From Branchiostoma lanceolatum (taxonomy: Eukaryota > Chordata > Leptocardii > Amphioxiformes > Branchiostomatidae), in NCBI RefSeq assembly GCF_035083965.1, contig NC_089738.1, forward strand, positions 10,690,734 through 10,754,733: a DNA stretch of 64,000 bases, given 5' to 3'. Positions 24,101 to 46,600 of the stretch are shown here, piece after piece. Both the position numbers and the translations under genes were made by a program. Position 1 is the first letter of the stretch. Every line of letters starts with the position of its first letter. The notes beneath the pieces are model-generated. The model saw nothing but the letters and a program-made list of their open reading frames with translations. It was not told the DNA's origin and searched no databases.

Positions 24101-27100
24101 TTTGCTACACCTTGTTCTTCCTGTTCTTCCCCAGAACGAGAATGTGGGGTACGTAGACGTGGGCGGTGCGTACGTGGGTCCTACCCAGGACCGGGTGTTC
24201 CGTCTGGCCCGGCAGCTGGGGCTGCAGACATACCGCGTCAACGAGACAGAGAGGGTCGTCTTCTACACAAAGGTTAGCTATTTGATGTGTTGTATGTGGT
24301 ACACTGTAAACTCTTAATTAAACTGCTTAACTGTGCTTTCCCAGTTGACTAGAGCTCTGGGAATGAGATTGAAGTGTCGTAAGCGCTTGCGTGGCTGAGT
24401 GGCTATGCTAGCGCACACGAGATCGAGAGGTCACTGATTTGATTCCTAGCGTTCCTCGCTAGACTTTTGTCTTTGAGAAAGGCTTTCCTCACTCCACCCA
24501 GGTTTCAAAATTGGCACCTGACTTCGGCTATTGAGGTAAAAGGCGGTAGAAGGAGAGGGGTGGACTCCCCCTTCCAACCCCTACGGCCTCAAACACGTTA
24601 TGGGACTTCCTGTGCTTCCTTTAAGCGCTTGTAAGTGAAAGGAAGTGAAAGTGAAAGAAGAGAGCGGCCGCAAACGTGACTGATGATCAAGTCGTAAAGC
24701 CCTTCAGTCAGATGTCGAAAATAACACTCAAGGGTGATGATACTATCACATCCGTGGATTTAAATTAAACACACACGGCTAGATAACGGCGATGTAAAAG
24801 TGATGTTTTTTTTTTACTAGTCATCATTGCTGATTACATCGTACTCTTTTACGGTGTTTCTCTGTAGGGTGAAAGTCGACCTTACAACACCGTACTTCCG
24901 CCCATGCGCAACCCACTGGTTCATTTGGACTGCAACAACTTCTTCCGAAAAGTGGACGAGTATGGAGATATGGTAGGGATGATTTGTCTTGTATTTCGAA
25001 ACACCTCGAAACTTCATCATTCAATGGATACCACTCAGGTCCCCTTTGATCTGAGCCTTATTTTGCTTCTATTCGACACAACAGACTTTTAAAAAAAGAA
25101 AACGTTCACTGTATAAAAACGGTATGGGACATTGTGTAACTTGATGAGTGTGAACATGTTGTGGCCTCATTCGCAGACTTCTTGGAGCGGCGGCGTTTAT
25201 TTTTTGGGGGAGCGCTGATACGCGATTTTTTTTTTATACGGGCCGGCTCAGGGAGTTATGTCGCCGAGGGAGGATCGCCTCTCCAACAACGAGAGAGAAA
25301 ACCTTGGTCTGTGTAAAATTCGCGTAACAGCACTCCCTAAGAAATAAACGCCGCCCCTCCAAGAAGTCTGCGAAGGAGGCTAACATTTTTAAGATAGCCA
25401 TGGGTTTTCAAGTTAAAGCTTACTCTTTATCTTTCTCTTACCAGCGGCACCGGCATATTTTTGTAAATAGTCCTACAGGAATGCTCGAGCCTTTATCAGT
25501 CTCGTGATGTGAACTTTGTGCGTGTATTTTAGAGATACTTGTTGTGTTTGCTAAACTTCATGGTCACCAGAGGGTGTGGCTGATATCTTAAACCTTATCC
25601 TTATGTCTTGTACTTTGGCAACGCCCCCATGTTTTTAGCGTTATGGACTTGAGTCCCTGAATGAATCGATTAATGAATTAATCAATCAATAATTGGATCA
25701 ATGAATGAATGAATCAATGAATTGCGCACAATATCGTAAAGACAACACAGAGCTGTTCCTGCAATACTGTTCAGATCCCACAGGAGGCGCCCTGGGACTG
25801 TCCGCACGCCGAGGAATGGGACCGCATGACCATGAAGGACTTCTTCGACCAGGTGATCTGGACGGAGGAGACGCGGACCTGGGCGGAGATGTTCGTGCGG
25901 CTGAACGTGTGCGCAGAGCCGCACGAGGTCTCCATGCTGTGGTACCTGTGGTACGTCAGGCAGTGCGGCGGTAAGTCGCTAGAAAGCGTTAATGTTTCAT
26001 CGTTTTAAAGTTCAAAACGCCGGTCGCAGTAAAGCATTAGGTGGGGATACAAACATAGCAGCACCAATTCAATAAAGAACATAGAACATCTCCATATTCA
26101 TAACTCGTCGGAGTTTAGTAAAGCTTTTGACCCCCAAGCTTTTCGATCCCCTAGCGTTTTACATTGACATGTGCATAAACTCTCATAAACATGATCTCTT
26201 TTTCCTAACCCCCTATACAGGGAGCATGCGCATCACAGCAGTTAGCAACGGCGGTCAGGAGCGGAAGTTCGTGGGAGGCTCTCAGCAGCTGAGCGAAAAG
26301 ATAGCAGAAATTCTGGGAGGTACGTCACACCCTCGATATCAATCAATCAATCAATCAATCAATCAACCAACCAACCAAGCAACCAATCAATGATATGCTC
26401 ATTCAACCAATCAATGTGTTAGGTAGTTGACTCGTAGATTTGTTGAAGATCACACGTTTAGCGACCCTCACAATGCCGAGTGACGGAGTGTTATTATGAC
26501 GATTATTTTTTTCCAGACCGAATCGATTTCTCCAGTCCGGTCCTTCGGATCGAACAGCGGCGAGACAAGGTCGTGCTGTACACACAGGACGAGCGGAAAC
26601 ACGAGGTGCGCATGCGTCAACAACTTTTTTAGTACCTTTAACTTTGCTCCTTCGGTCTGTGTGTGGTTAAAATAGAAAATCATTTTACCCTTTTTCTCCC
26701 ATACTTTAGGCTGAGTACGTGATCCTTGCGATCCCCCCACCTCTACTCCAGAAGATCGTCTTCTCTCCTGATCTTCCATCCTCCAAGTTGCAACTAATCA
26801 AGCGCATGCCCATGGGCTCCGTCGTCAAAACCTTTATGTACTACGAGAGCGCCTTCTGGCGAGAAAATGGTAAGGTGCAGACTTATCATTTGATTCACAG
26901 ATGTAAAACAAGCGTCAAAATTGTTTGTAAAAGTTGAACAACCATTGCTTGAGGAGATAGCCACGCAACTAGACAGTTAATCTACACACTGCAGTACTTA
27001 CCGGTAATGCATAAGAGTAGAGACTTCAAGTTAACAAGGTAACTTCCAGGTTTGACCATCCAACATGGTGGACAAATTACTGACGTCATAGAACTAGTCA

Positions 27101-29987
27101 CGTGAGTACAGACAGCCAATGGAAAGACTTGGCACGTCTTCCACCCCTGCAGATTATTGTGGGTTCGCTGATATTGACGACCCGACCTACCCTGTGGCCA
27201 ACACCGTGGACGATACCAAACCGGACGGCGCCTATCCTTCCATCATGGGGTAAGAAAATAACATTTCACATCAAACGTGGTATTATCATGAAAAACAGTC
27301 ATCAAATCACTTTCAACAAATTACTCTGGAATTTGGCAACATTCTGATATATGGCAACTTTATATTTTCGTAAATTCGTCACATTTTCTTCATTGTAATT
27401 CTACTGTTTTCAGATTCATCTTGGCAGACAAGTCCAGGGAGTTTCCACACTTAACACAAGAAGAAAGGTAACTACAGTTTTAATTTTGATCTTCTTATCA
27501 AAAACGTGTTTATTAGGAACTTTTGATAACTTATCTGTCTCCCTTTTCCCTCCAGGAAGGAAATTATTTGCCAGAGCTACGCCAAAGTCTTCAAGTCAGA
27601 CAAAGCTCTTCATGTATGTATGACCCCCGTTTTTATGCTGATACGCCTTTAAAACCTATGCAAACAAATTATCATGCGTATTGTTTGATAATTAATCTTT
27701 ATTGTCACGAAAAAAATGTACGGCAAACTTTAACCTGTTTTTTCTATATGCTTAAATAGACTCAGCACATTTCATAGCTCAAGCCTTCTTGACTCATTGC
27801 TTACGTCACGTATATAAAATCACGTGATCAAAAGCAATCGGGTCATTTATTCTGAAGAAGACCGGAATTGCAATGAGTGTATTTACGTCTGTTCTAACAA
27901 GTGTACGTGTGCTAAAATCATAATGTATCGTTATCTTTTCCCCCCACATCAGCCTGTTCACTACGTGGAGATGAACTGGAACAAGGAGGAGTGGACGGGC
28001 GGGGGGTACACGTCATTCGTCCCGCCGGGCGTCCTCACCACATGCGGCAGGTGAAACATCCGCCCTATATCTTATCAGTCAGGATTTTGATTTAACTCAG
28101 ATAAACTATATCTTGATAGAAACTGTGTATGGCCAAGTAGGTCTATATAAAAACCTCCTTGGTATGGCAAAACATTTGTTAACAACCCAAGGTATATTCA
28201 TGATCCGGAATCTAAACCTTTGACGTAAATAGTTAGCAAAATACTACAAAACATGAACGTTGATGAAGGTTAGACATCCAGGTAAACAATACTGATATAC
28301 AATTTAAACTCTACTACTGGATAAATTATGGAGATTATTTCCGGACGTTTCGGGTGACACTCTTCTTCAGCGTTACTAGAATAAACGAATGAATGGATGT
28401 CACCCGAAAAGTCCGGAAATAATCTCCGAAATTTATCCAGTAGTAGAGTTTAAATTGCATATTACAGAACACGTAAGTAACTGTCATAATGGCTGCACCA
28501 TACTTATTTTCCAGGGAGTTGAGGACGCCGTTTGGGAGGATATTCTTCGCCGGTACGGAGACTGCAGTAGGCTGGTCAGGCTACATGGAGGGGGCGATAC
28601 AAGCGGGGGAGAGAGCTGCTGCTGAAGTAAGTGGGACTTGCTTAACAGTATCTATGTATGTGATAATACTTTACGTTTGGGACCGCATTGTTAGCAGCGA
28701 CGCCTAGCTGCAATGTAAAGTTACCATTGCCAGTTATCAATACACTGAAGAAGATGACAGATAATTTCCTTGGTTGTGAATAAAGACATTTGCTATTCAG
28801 TAATAAGTAGGGCTCTTTAAAGAAAGGTACGATGTTGCACTGGTGTAAGGTTGCACTGTATCAGTTGAGGTCTAGATATAGTTTTCCGTATTTGACGGCT
28901 GATCTATAACGCTATAGTGCAACTGAGAGCACGTCGTTCTGCTGTGCCATTCTCTGGTCTATAGAGATCTCTCTTTCGTGTTCAGCTGACCGTCTAGTGC
29001 CATATACGTATCAGCATGGTTATTGACTTACAGTAAGCAATAAACACTGAATGTTCAACAAATTAACTTATAGATGGGCTGTAAAGCTCTGTTAGTACAT
29101 GTACAACATGATCAATGGCTCACATGTCCAACAGCGAAGGTCCCCTACATGTATGTTGCAGATCCTTTGTCAGATGGGGAGGCTTGAGCCGTCTGAAGTC
29201 TGGACCGCAGAACCAGAGAATGAGGTAAAAAGAGATTACATGAACACTTAAAGGCTTGAAAACGTGGTAAACTTTGTAAAAAAACATGAACACTTAAGTT
29301 AGGATGTCTATTTAGGACGCTCACGTTAAACAATTATGTCTTAGTCTTAGGAAAGGGAAGTCGTTTAGAATTCTGATGATCGAGATTTTGATGTACTGCA
29401 TTCCACATTATCATCAAAGGAAATAGAACGTCTTGATTGTGTACAATCTCTTACAAGATGAGTGAAAAAATTCCCAACCTATCTTCAAGATGACACGGCT
29501 ATAAAAAGAATTTCTTAAGAGTTTAGAAGTTTGCCTACAACCGGTTTTCTTTCCTCATCAATCGCAGGATTGCATAGCTCTCCCGTTTGAGAGCTCGCTG
29601 ATGGAGAGGTACCTCCCGTCTGTTCCGGGCCTGCTGAAGATCATTGTCGGCGGTTCTCTGTTGAGCGTCACGGCGCTTGGCCTGCTCTGGAAGTTCCGCA
29701 ACCGTCCGGACAGCGCCACAGTCGCTCTCCACCACTCTTACCAGTTACTCCGCTCAGCAGCGCCACCCTTCAAAGCGATTGCTTCCGGAATTGCAGGCTC
29801 GGCCAGAAAGGGTTTCCCTAGTATTGCCGTGTTTACCTACGTGTACCACTGTGACTATAGGCAGCGTGTGCGAATGGAAAGAAGAGCAAGGATCGTAGAC
29901 AATTGGCAAGCGGAGAAGAACAGGAATTCGGCCAAAAAGGCACCGCGAAGCGTTAGGGTATGGAAAAGGGCTGGTTCAAGAAGATAA
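21109..29987 (+). CDS. Monoamine oxidase-like flavoprotein lacking the FAD-linking cysteine
   Basis: Fifteen exons: 21109-21190, 23447-23541, 24135-24272, 24868-24972, 25775-25970, 26221-26319, 26517-26605, 26710-26869, 27153-27249, 27414-27467, 27556-27613, 27953-28050, 28515-28626, 29162-29224 and 29568-29987. They total 1866 nt and 621 aa, with GT-AG introns and phases that match throughout. Family marks: the dinucleotide motif VVGAGLSG (G23, G25, G28) with E46 at the end of the second strand, [32 protein letters not shown]-like [12 protein letters not shown]308 (counterpart of the flavin N5-contacting Lys), the aromatic cage Y410 and Y447 in WSGYMEGA, and a C-terminal YLPSVPGLL followed by a hydrophobic helix (about 503-523), as in outer-mitochondrial-membrane MAO. 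Where human MAO-A/B have the cysteine bound to FAD (SGGCYT), this gene reads TGGGYT, Gly409 (codon 28004-28006). The known proteins are about 520-527 aa; here a basic tail of about 90 aa follows the membrane helix. It is expected to oxidise amines, but substrate and flavin linkage are untested. Confidence 0.92.
22246..22453. mobile_element. MITE with CTGTAAATG inverted ends (copy 1)
   Basis: The ends are CTGTAAATGCAGAAATG on the left and its inverse (ATTTCTACATTTACAG) on the right, followed by TA. The interior is itself palindromic: 'gttcgcggtggttt' blocks pair with 'aagttcacggtaaag' and 'gttcaccgcgaa' blocks. Two relatives sit at 40515-40685 and 45688-45899. A TA target duplication and short inverted ends suggest mobilisation by a Tc1/mariner- or Harbinger-like transposase. 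It has no coding capacity. Confidence 0.75.
22905..23200. repeat. Dispersed repeat related to copies at 42940-43190 and 57128-57340
   Basis: The three copies share, in order, 'gttcttt(g/a)acgtgct', 'catttaa'- or 'acctatcc'-type blocks, 'aggtactcatttt(a/c)', 'taagtgcctttcccaagg' and a 'gattcgaac'-like block. The last block resembles an inverted tRNA B box, suggesting a tRNA-derived SINE in reverse orientation. The copies are strongly diverged. Confidence 0.55.
24383..24658 (+). mobile_element. tRNA-derived SINE in a MAO intron
   Basis: The 5' part resembles a tRNA with an A box (GCGTGGCTGAGTGGC) and, about 40 bases later, a degenerate B box (GATTTGATTCC). A non-tRNA body follows ('aggctttcctcactccaccc', 'cacctgacttcgg', 'cttccaacccctac') and then a purine-rich GAAAGTGAAAG tail. 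No stable tRNA cloverleaf with a proper acceptor stem can be drawn, so it is a SINE head and not a tRNA gene. Confidence 0.65.
25164..25380. mobile_element. MITE with about 60-bp inverted ends
   Basis: The left end begins GCCTCATTCGCAGACTTC and continues TTGGAG, GGCGGCGTTTATTT. The right end is the inverse, with AAATAAACGCCGCC, CTCCAAGAAGTCTGCG and AGGAGGC. The interior is about 100 bases with no coding capacity. It lies in MAO intron 4. Confidence 0.8.
25660..25735. repeat. AATC/AATG tetranucleotide tract
   Basis: Imperfect runs of aatcaatcaat and gaatgaatgaat lie just before MAO exon 5. A longer related tract (AATC, then AACC) is at 26337-26395, immediately after exon 6. Further short tracts occur at 34722-34740, 35045-35060 and 35105-35215 in GFM1 introns. 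Confidence 0.8.
26337..26412. repeat. (AATC)n / (AACC)n microsatellite
   Basis: About six AATC units are followed by AACC units and a further short AATC run. It starts about 18 bases after the donor of MAO exon 6 (26319/26320). It has no coding role. Confidence 0.85.
28301..28456. mobile_element. Foldback element with 58-bp near-perfect arms in a MAO intron
   Basis: The arms 28301-28359 and 28399-28456 are inverted copies: AATTTAAACTCTACTACTGG pairs with CCAGTAGTAGAGTTTAAATT at the outer ends, and GGGTGACA with TGTCACCC at the inner ends. The loop is about 39 bases. The preceding 'gttgatgaaggttagacatccaggta' also precedes the repeat at 43890, so the two may belong to one larger family. It lies between MAO exons 12 and 13. 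Confidence 0.8.
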
Positions 29988-31710
29988 GGAACCAATCTTA
30001 AGAAAAAAACTTTACTTTTGATCCAATCTTACCCAAAAATGTTAGAGATACGGTCAATAGTATTTATTAGTTGTATCTGATTTTCAAATGATTTTGAATT
30101 TCCTTTGTCTAGCCTCTGTAAGGAGCTAAATACTAAGTACTAGTACTGACAAGAGTTGGTTGGTTGTTTTTTTAAATTGCTTGGTTTATGGAGGGGAAAG
30201 CTAGAAAAAGTTTACAAAGATTATCATCATTTTTGCTTAATAGGAGCTATAATTGCTTTTGTTTTTCCTTTTTTTCTGTTACATACATTCAGTATTTTCT
30301 TCGGGTCTTAAACTTTAGGACAGCCAGACGTTTCAAACATGTAGGGACTGCACAATATATGTTTACAACTCTGGGGTTTGTAATGAATGTAGATACAGGC
30401 TAAAAAGAAGTGACACTCAGTTGCATGTTTTCTCCAAGTAGCAGTTAAGACAAACTATGAATGTCATCTCTTTGTACAGTCAAGTTACCATATTTTTCAT
30501 TAAACTTCAACTCATGCTGTCTGTGTAACAGAGTTATCAAGTGCATGTTTCAAAGAATTATGTAGACATACGATCCTTACTCTGTAATGACAGATGTAAT
30601 CTAGCCTTTGAATGTGAAGAAAACCACATTGACACTTGAGTAAAAAAACTCCTCTTGACAGTTTCACCATGTATTTCAGCAAGCATTTTCATTCATCTGA
30701 AAATCCATCTGAACACCCGTCAATGGTTCTCTCTACAGTACAGCATAGCATCAGATCTATAGATAAAACCTATCGACAACATTAACTGACCCAGAGAGAT
30801 TAGCTATTACATGTATTGTAGACAGGACTGTATAGAAACATACATGACTACTAATTACATAAATAAATACATAGAGTGCTGTTTTAAAAGTTCCTCCCTG
30901 GGTGCTATTTCACAATACAACAACATCAACAAAATTGTCAGACACAGTCCTTGGAGCTATAAAACTTATGCAAGTTTATCCTACATCATTTGATCTGCCT
31001 GGGTCAAAAACTGATTTCACTTATAAGTTACACATATTTTATAACCTTAATCTGTCTCCAATGAAATCAACTATACAGTTTGTCCATAAAGTTCCTTTAA
31101 AGATTCACTTCTGCAACAGAAAGTCATTTCTAAAAGACGCTGGCTTTGTCATATAACTTAGAAGAACATTATCCGTGCGTACAATGTTGTGTCAGGGGAG
31201 GATCCAAAAGAGAAACTGAGAGAGGGGCAGTGAGAAGATTTTTCAAAATAAAAGGCAGATTGGTAGGTAGTATAAACCACACATGTACATGTATCCAATA
31301 ACGATATAGTGGTGCTAGAAGTCAACTTCAACTTACACTTCGGTCACAATTGGAAAAAGCGGCCCAGCCGGGTAGTTTACGGACTGTTTTTGTGCACTTT
31401 TGGGCATGACCCCTACGGCGCCCCGTGAGAGACCATTCGGCTACCAGACTATTTTTGGGTACGGCGGGGCCCAGGGATGTTTTTAACTTGGAGCTAAAAT
31501 CAACCTGGGACCCGTAGCAAATAGGCACTGTAAGCTAATTGTGACAACACCGAGAGGTGACCCCCAGTATCCTGCAGTCCACACGACAAATTTGTGCATC
31601 AGGCATTGGCGCAAATGTAACCGTAGCATAAAAAGGACAAAAAGTAGGAGAATTCCTTAACTGCCCCCCCTCCCTTTACAAAAAATGCCCTACAATTTGA
31701 CTTTTAGTCA
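29988..31710. other. Convergent intergenic region between MAO-like and GFM1 genes
   Basis: This stretch should contain the MAO 3' UTR and the GFM1 3' UTR. Possible poly(A) hexamers on the + strand include an AATAAA near 30860, but none is decisive. A stretch at about 31330-31545 has weakly inverted ends ('tcggtcacaattgg' and 'ctaattgtgacaac') and GC-rich internal halves that partly pair, suggesting an old foldback element. Short open frames lack motifs. Confidence 0.5.
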
Positions 31711-41784
<10,074 letters not shown>

Positions 41785-43627
41785 GACTGTAACTATCCTG
41801 ACCCGATAAATGTCCAGAAATAAACCTCAGAATTATGGAGAAAACAGCGTTGTTTCGTCGTCTTCGTTTCCTTCGAGCAGCCGGCAAAGGTCATCTGAGC
41901 GCGCAACTGCAGTGAACTTTGGGTATTACCATTGATTGTTTCAGGGGGAGTGCATTAATTAATGTTCCATTCAATCACTTTATTTCACTTACAATATCTG
42001 TTTTGATAATATGATAAGTATTTATTTTACTTCAATGTATATACCTAATCTTCAATTTATTAAAATCGTCCCAATTTGAAGCTCAAAGATATTTGAGTCG
42101 CGTAAAGTGAGTGGAACATTCCCATCCCATGACCCCTTTCACCACTTGACCTCGGCGCGCCTTTTTGGTAAGTCTGGTGTGAATTTACTCTGACAATTTG
42201 CACGGTTTTGAGGACTTTTCGACTCAAATGAGACACTAAGTGTTTGTTCATTTGCTTTACTGTTCCTCATCTCATGTTTGAGCCATATCCTAACAGCCAA
42301 AATAACAGACGGTAGCGTTTTTGTTCAGACACATGGTACCAGCTAATTTCTTGACCGCATTTCTTGACTGCAGTAGGAAATGCAAACATTTTTAATATCC
42401 ACTTATACAATGCATTTTCCCTTGTTCTCAAACAGGTGTGCCTCTGGGCTGAAGACCAAAATTCTTAGGCCAAATCTGAGCGCCACAACTGTGTGGTGCG
42501 GTGAAGACAACCCTAACCGAGAGCGTAAAAATATTTCCATCTATCCCCTCTCTTCGATCACCCTTCTCTTGTTCATACCCTAATTCATACCTCCTCTAAA
42601 CCCCACTCCCTCCTTCCCCCATTCTTTCCTTCCCTTCTTTTTCCATCCCTCCTTCCTCAGAGCAATGATGAAAGCTACAAGAGTATGTAGGGTGAATGCA
42701 CACAATGCATGCCATCCAATGTCACTTCTACACTTGATCTGAGCTCTGATTTGACCCCATATAAACATTGAGTTAAATGTTGCACCTACCTAAACCAATA
42801 AAACAATTTTAATCTTACGTCATTGCTTGGTGAGACTCATTTAAAGATACAGTGCCAAGAACAGAAGGCACATTTTGACGTTACTTAAATAGTTTATAAG
42901 CCGTTTTTTTGGTTTGTTTGTGCTGCATGCCTGGTACTGGTACATGCCCTACTCTTTCCAATAAGTGTCGTAGGTTCTTTAACGTGCTCGAGGTGTGTCT
43001 CTCCTCAAACACAAGCTCCATTTAATGTCCTATCCGTGGGACATCCCTAGCCAAAGCTAAGTACTCATTTTCACAAAAGTAAACTCAAGTGATGAAATTT
43101 GTGTTAAATGCCTTTCCCAAGGGCACAATGTCAATGGGGCATACCAAGGGATTTGAGCCTAGGGCCTCAGGTTTTTTAGGCAAACAGTCTTATTCTGCAA
43201 CGCGTTACCTCTACTACCGCTGAAGAGATGCTTTCTTCCCACTTTTTACGGCCTTATTACGGTGAAAACTCAAGCAACTTTAGGTTAGCTAAGTCTTTGT
43301 ATTAGCATCATTCCTACAAATTGACGAGCAAGAATGTAGGACCACATACAGTTTGAGAGACAAGTCTGGTTTTGCATCATCGTCAATGGTTTATTGCTCT
43401 TATGTACAAAATTTGGCTGACAATATGTACACTATGTTACATAGATATGATGTATTCAACTGATTTATTCTTGTCTTTGCAAAATATTTTCATCATGATA
43501 CATGTTGCATTAATATCTGTACAGGTACATAAAAAAGTAATTCATGGAATGATACGCATGTATACAATGCATAGTTGTCTAAATGATTGCAGGTCCAATT
43601 CGGCATTATTATGACTGAGTTGTGTTG
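41785..43627. other. Region between GFM1 start and the 3' end of the coiled-coil gene
   Basis: It should contain the GFM1 promoter and the 3' UTR of the next minus-strand gene. A CAAAGGTCA half-site at about 41885-41893, roughly 100 bases before the GFM1 ATG, resembles binding sites of nuclear receptors such as ERR; this is a weak match only. A dispersed repeat occupies 42940-43190. An AATAAA hexamer (+ strand) is near 42798, and TTTATT (minus-strand AATAAA) occurs near 43391 and 43462. No gene was recognised. Confidence 0.45.
42940..43190. repeat. Dispersed repeat (second copy of the 22905 family)
   Basis: It contains 'ggttctttaacgtgctcgag', 'aagctccatttaatgtcc', 'gccaaagctaagtactcatt', 'aaatgcctttcccaagggc' and 'gggatttgagcc', in the same order as the copy at 22905-23200. 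The last block could be a decayed inverted B box. Confidence 0.6.
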
Positions 43628-46600
43628 TTATTTCTGTTTGCTAGTCACAAAGAGCAGAGGTAGAACTGTCCCCTGGTCCCTGTTCTCCTGAACCTTGGAG
43701 GTACTGAGGGTGCCTTTTGCACGTTTGCCCTGTAGACCATGACGAGTAGGCTTCAGAGTTGGGAGGGGGAAAGGCAGTCCTGCTGCCAGCGCTAGGTGGG
43801 GTTCCACTTCCCTGGGTCGAGATTTCACTTGAGCCTTCCTCATCGGCCTGCTGAATGTTTTAGGCTAGAAGACAAAGCACACAGTTACGTTGATGAAGGT
43901 TAGACTTCCAGGTAATACAATATGCCAAATAACAGTTACTCAAGCAACTGGATATGATTTTGGAAACGGTCAGACGTTTCAAGTAGCATCCACTACTTTT
44001 CGTCAGTGACTCTGAGCAAGATATGTTGAACAGTAGTTTTTAATCACGAACTATGAATTGATATGCAAATAAAGAGATCCCAATAGGGAAACAAATTAGA
44101 CATTGTCAAGACAAGGTTGATGTAAAAGAGACAATAGCTCCTATTGTTTTGATATAGGAGGTCTTATTTGTTATGGGGTTCTCTGTTGTAATTGCCTATT
44201 TGTTGTTCATCAGTAGAACTGTATGAAAAGACCTCCAATTCTAAGTATCAGTAAGATTATTGAACTGAACAATATTGCCATTTTTCAAAAATACAGTCAA
44301 AACTGCCCAAGAAGACCACTCAGGGGACCGATAAAATCTGGTCTATGTAGACAGGTGGTCACTACAGACAGGTTTCTTAGTGATTGTGTCAATGTGGAAT
44401 ATACTCTAAGGGGCCACCAAAATGTTGTCACATTGGCCAGGTGGTCTTAATGAAGAGGTAGTCACTTGTACTGCACACGTAGCTACTCTTCACCAACATC
44501 CATTGAAAGTTTCAATTAAAGTTGTCATATATTGTCATTAGGTATGTTTCTAAGCACATGTATGTGTACTACATCTGTGACCTCACCTCTGGTTCCTTGA
44601 ACTTCATTGGAACAGCAAATCCTGAGCCCAGCTTTGTCGCTGCGACCTTTGCTCCTGGCTTGGCCATCCTGTATGTTGGGTCCAGGGCAGTCATTTTATA
44701 GAGGTGACTGTCCCTCCATGGTTGTATACTACGTTTCCTGGCCGGTGGATAGGTGGTTTGAGCTGCTATATAGGTGAAAAAGATGTCGATGTTTAACAAA
44801 CATACAATCTACTTAAATCTTTCACTAGTAGCCCCACCTCCCCATAAACATCTCCTTTCCCCCCACCCCCAGAATCTGCCTCCTAGGTCATGAAGTATGA
44901 GGGGGATGTGCCACTGTTCAGAACAAAAACTTTCATATTACAGAACAACAAAAAACCTCTATGTACATGTATAGGACTGCGTACCGGTACACAGTACACA
45001 CTGGTACTGTACCATGAAAATCAATTAAGTACCAAAATGTCAGATCATGAAGTACCGGTACTGTACCGATTTCAATCTACACCAAGTACATGTAACATTG
45101 TATATGCTTATTTGGTGACTGATCTCCTAGCCTCATGCCAGTCATGGCCTCATGCAACACCAAACGTGACCAAAGTGACACCTAGGGACAGAGTTAGTAA
45201 CTAATATGCAGCAGATCTTTCAGGCGAGCTGGGAGTTTTGACAGTAAGGCCAAGGGAGTTTTGACAAGTTGTCAATAGTTTAATCAATGTTTCTGTTATT
45301 ATTGATGAAGTTCAGAAGAATACAATCATATAGATTTGTAAGATTGTTCAGGTACTGAGGTCTGTACCTGTATCTAAACCTCTGTACCGGTCCTGATGTT
45401 AGGTTTAGGTACACAGCTCTATACATGTAAGTTGAAGATGTATTGTTCTAGTACCTTTCCTATTGCCCAGCCCCACCACTAGTACAGGTAGTCCGGCCCT
45501 AGGAGCTGTGGCCTTGGGGATCTCAAGTTCATGCCTGTGATCCGACGCTGTAGTGCCCACGCGTGAAACCGTGCTGCGGAGTTGGACAAAGCTCTTGGAC
45601 AGCACCAATCTGGGTTCCTGGGTATTTAAGTTCAAAACAAAAGAACCGCAAGATCAAGTCCTTGTAAAAATAACTAAATTTGCAGTACTGTAAATGTAGA
45701 AATGTTTGTAGTGGTATTATGTTCGGGTTTTCGTGGTGAGCTCTTTGCCGCCAACTTAAAACCACTGCGAACATTTTGCCTGTGTTTCTGTAGCACTACT
45801 ATTGTTTCAAACACAAACTTAAAACCATCGCAAACACTCCATTTGCTACCTATCGCGAAATTAAAGCCATAATGATTGTAAACTTCAATGCATTTACAGT
45901 TACTGTATCTTTTGGCAGGGATAATCTATACAAGATTTCACTTGTCTTAGAAATAACAGAATGCCGGTAGCCTATATTTTGTGCATGAGGACAGGGAATT
46001 AAATCAAGCCTTAGATCTTTTCTACAGCTAGTTGGTATCAAAAGTAGGACCTGTTGGGAATCCGTGGCTGGCCGAGGAGGAGTGTCTAGTTTGAAGCCAC
46101 TGCCCATGGTTCTCAGCCCTTTCACCTGCATGGTCTTCCTCAGCCTCTGTTCCATACGATTGTCCTGGGGGAGGGGGGTGTATGTCAGAATGGGAAGAAA
46201 TTATCATTGTGTTGTGGGTTATTTTTAACTTGCCTTGTCTCAAGGTCCAAAGCTAACATCCTTTTTTAGAGTGTTAAAAATTCCTCCTTTTCTGAGCTTC
46301 GTTTGTAATGAAGGGAGTAATATGATTGAGACTAATGACAACATTGAGTTTTTAGTTCATGTGACTATTGACTCAAAATGAACGTCTTTTTAGTCTTGCT
46401 TTTGGATATGAAAACCTCACATTTCCTGCACTTGCCAAAAAACTGATTGAGCCATTTTCCTGACAGAGACTATAACAATTTACGTTATGAAAGTAATCCA
46501 AGTGCAGTTTCTGGTCATTGTTGCAATTCTCTACAGCTTTGGACGTAAATGACCAAAAAATACATGTAGAGGCTAGTTATTAAAAGACAGTAGACTCACC

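Noticed and set aside
24383-24460. Possible tRNA gene (leucine/serine-like head)
   Set aside because: The B box is degenerate, no cloverleaf closes, and a typical SINE body follows.
41885-41893. Nuclear-receptor (ERR-type) half-site as a GFM1 control element
   Set aside because: It is a single nine-base match about 100 bases from the ATG, expected often by chance. It is kept only as a note on the promoter region.
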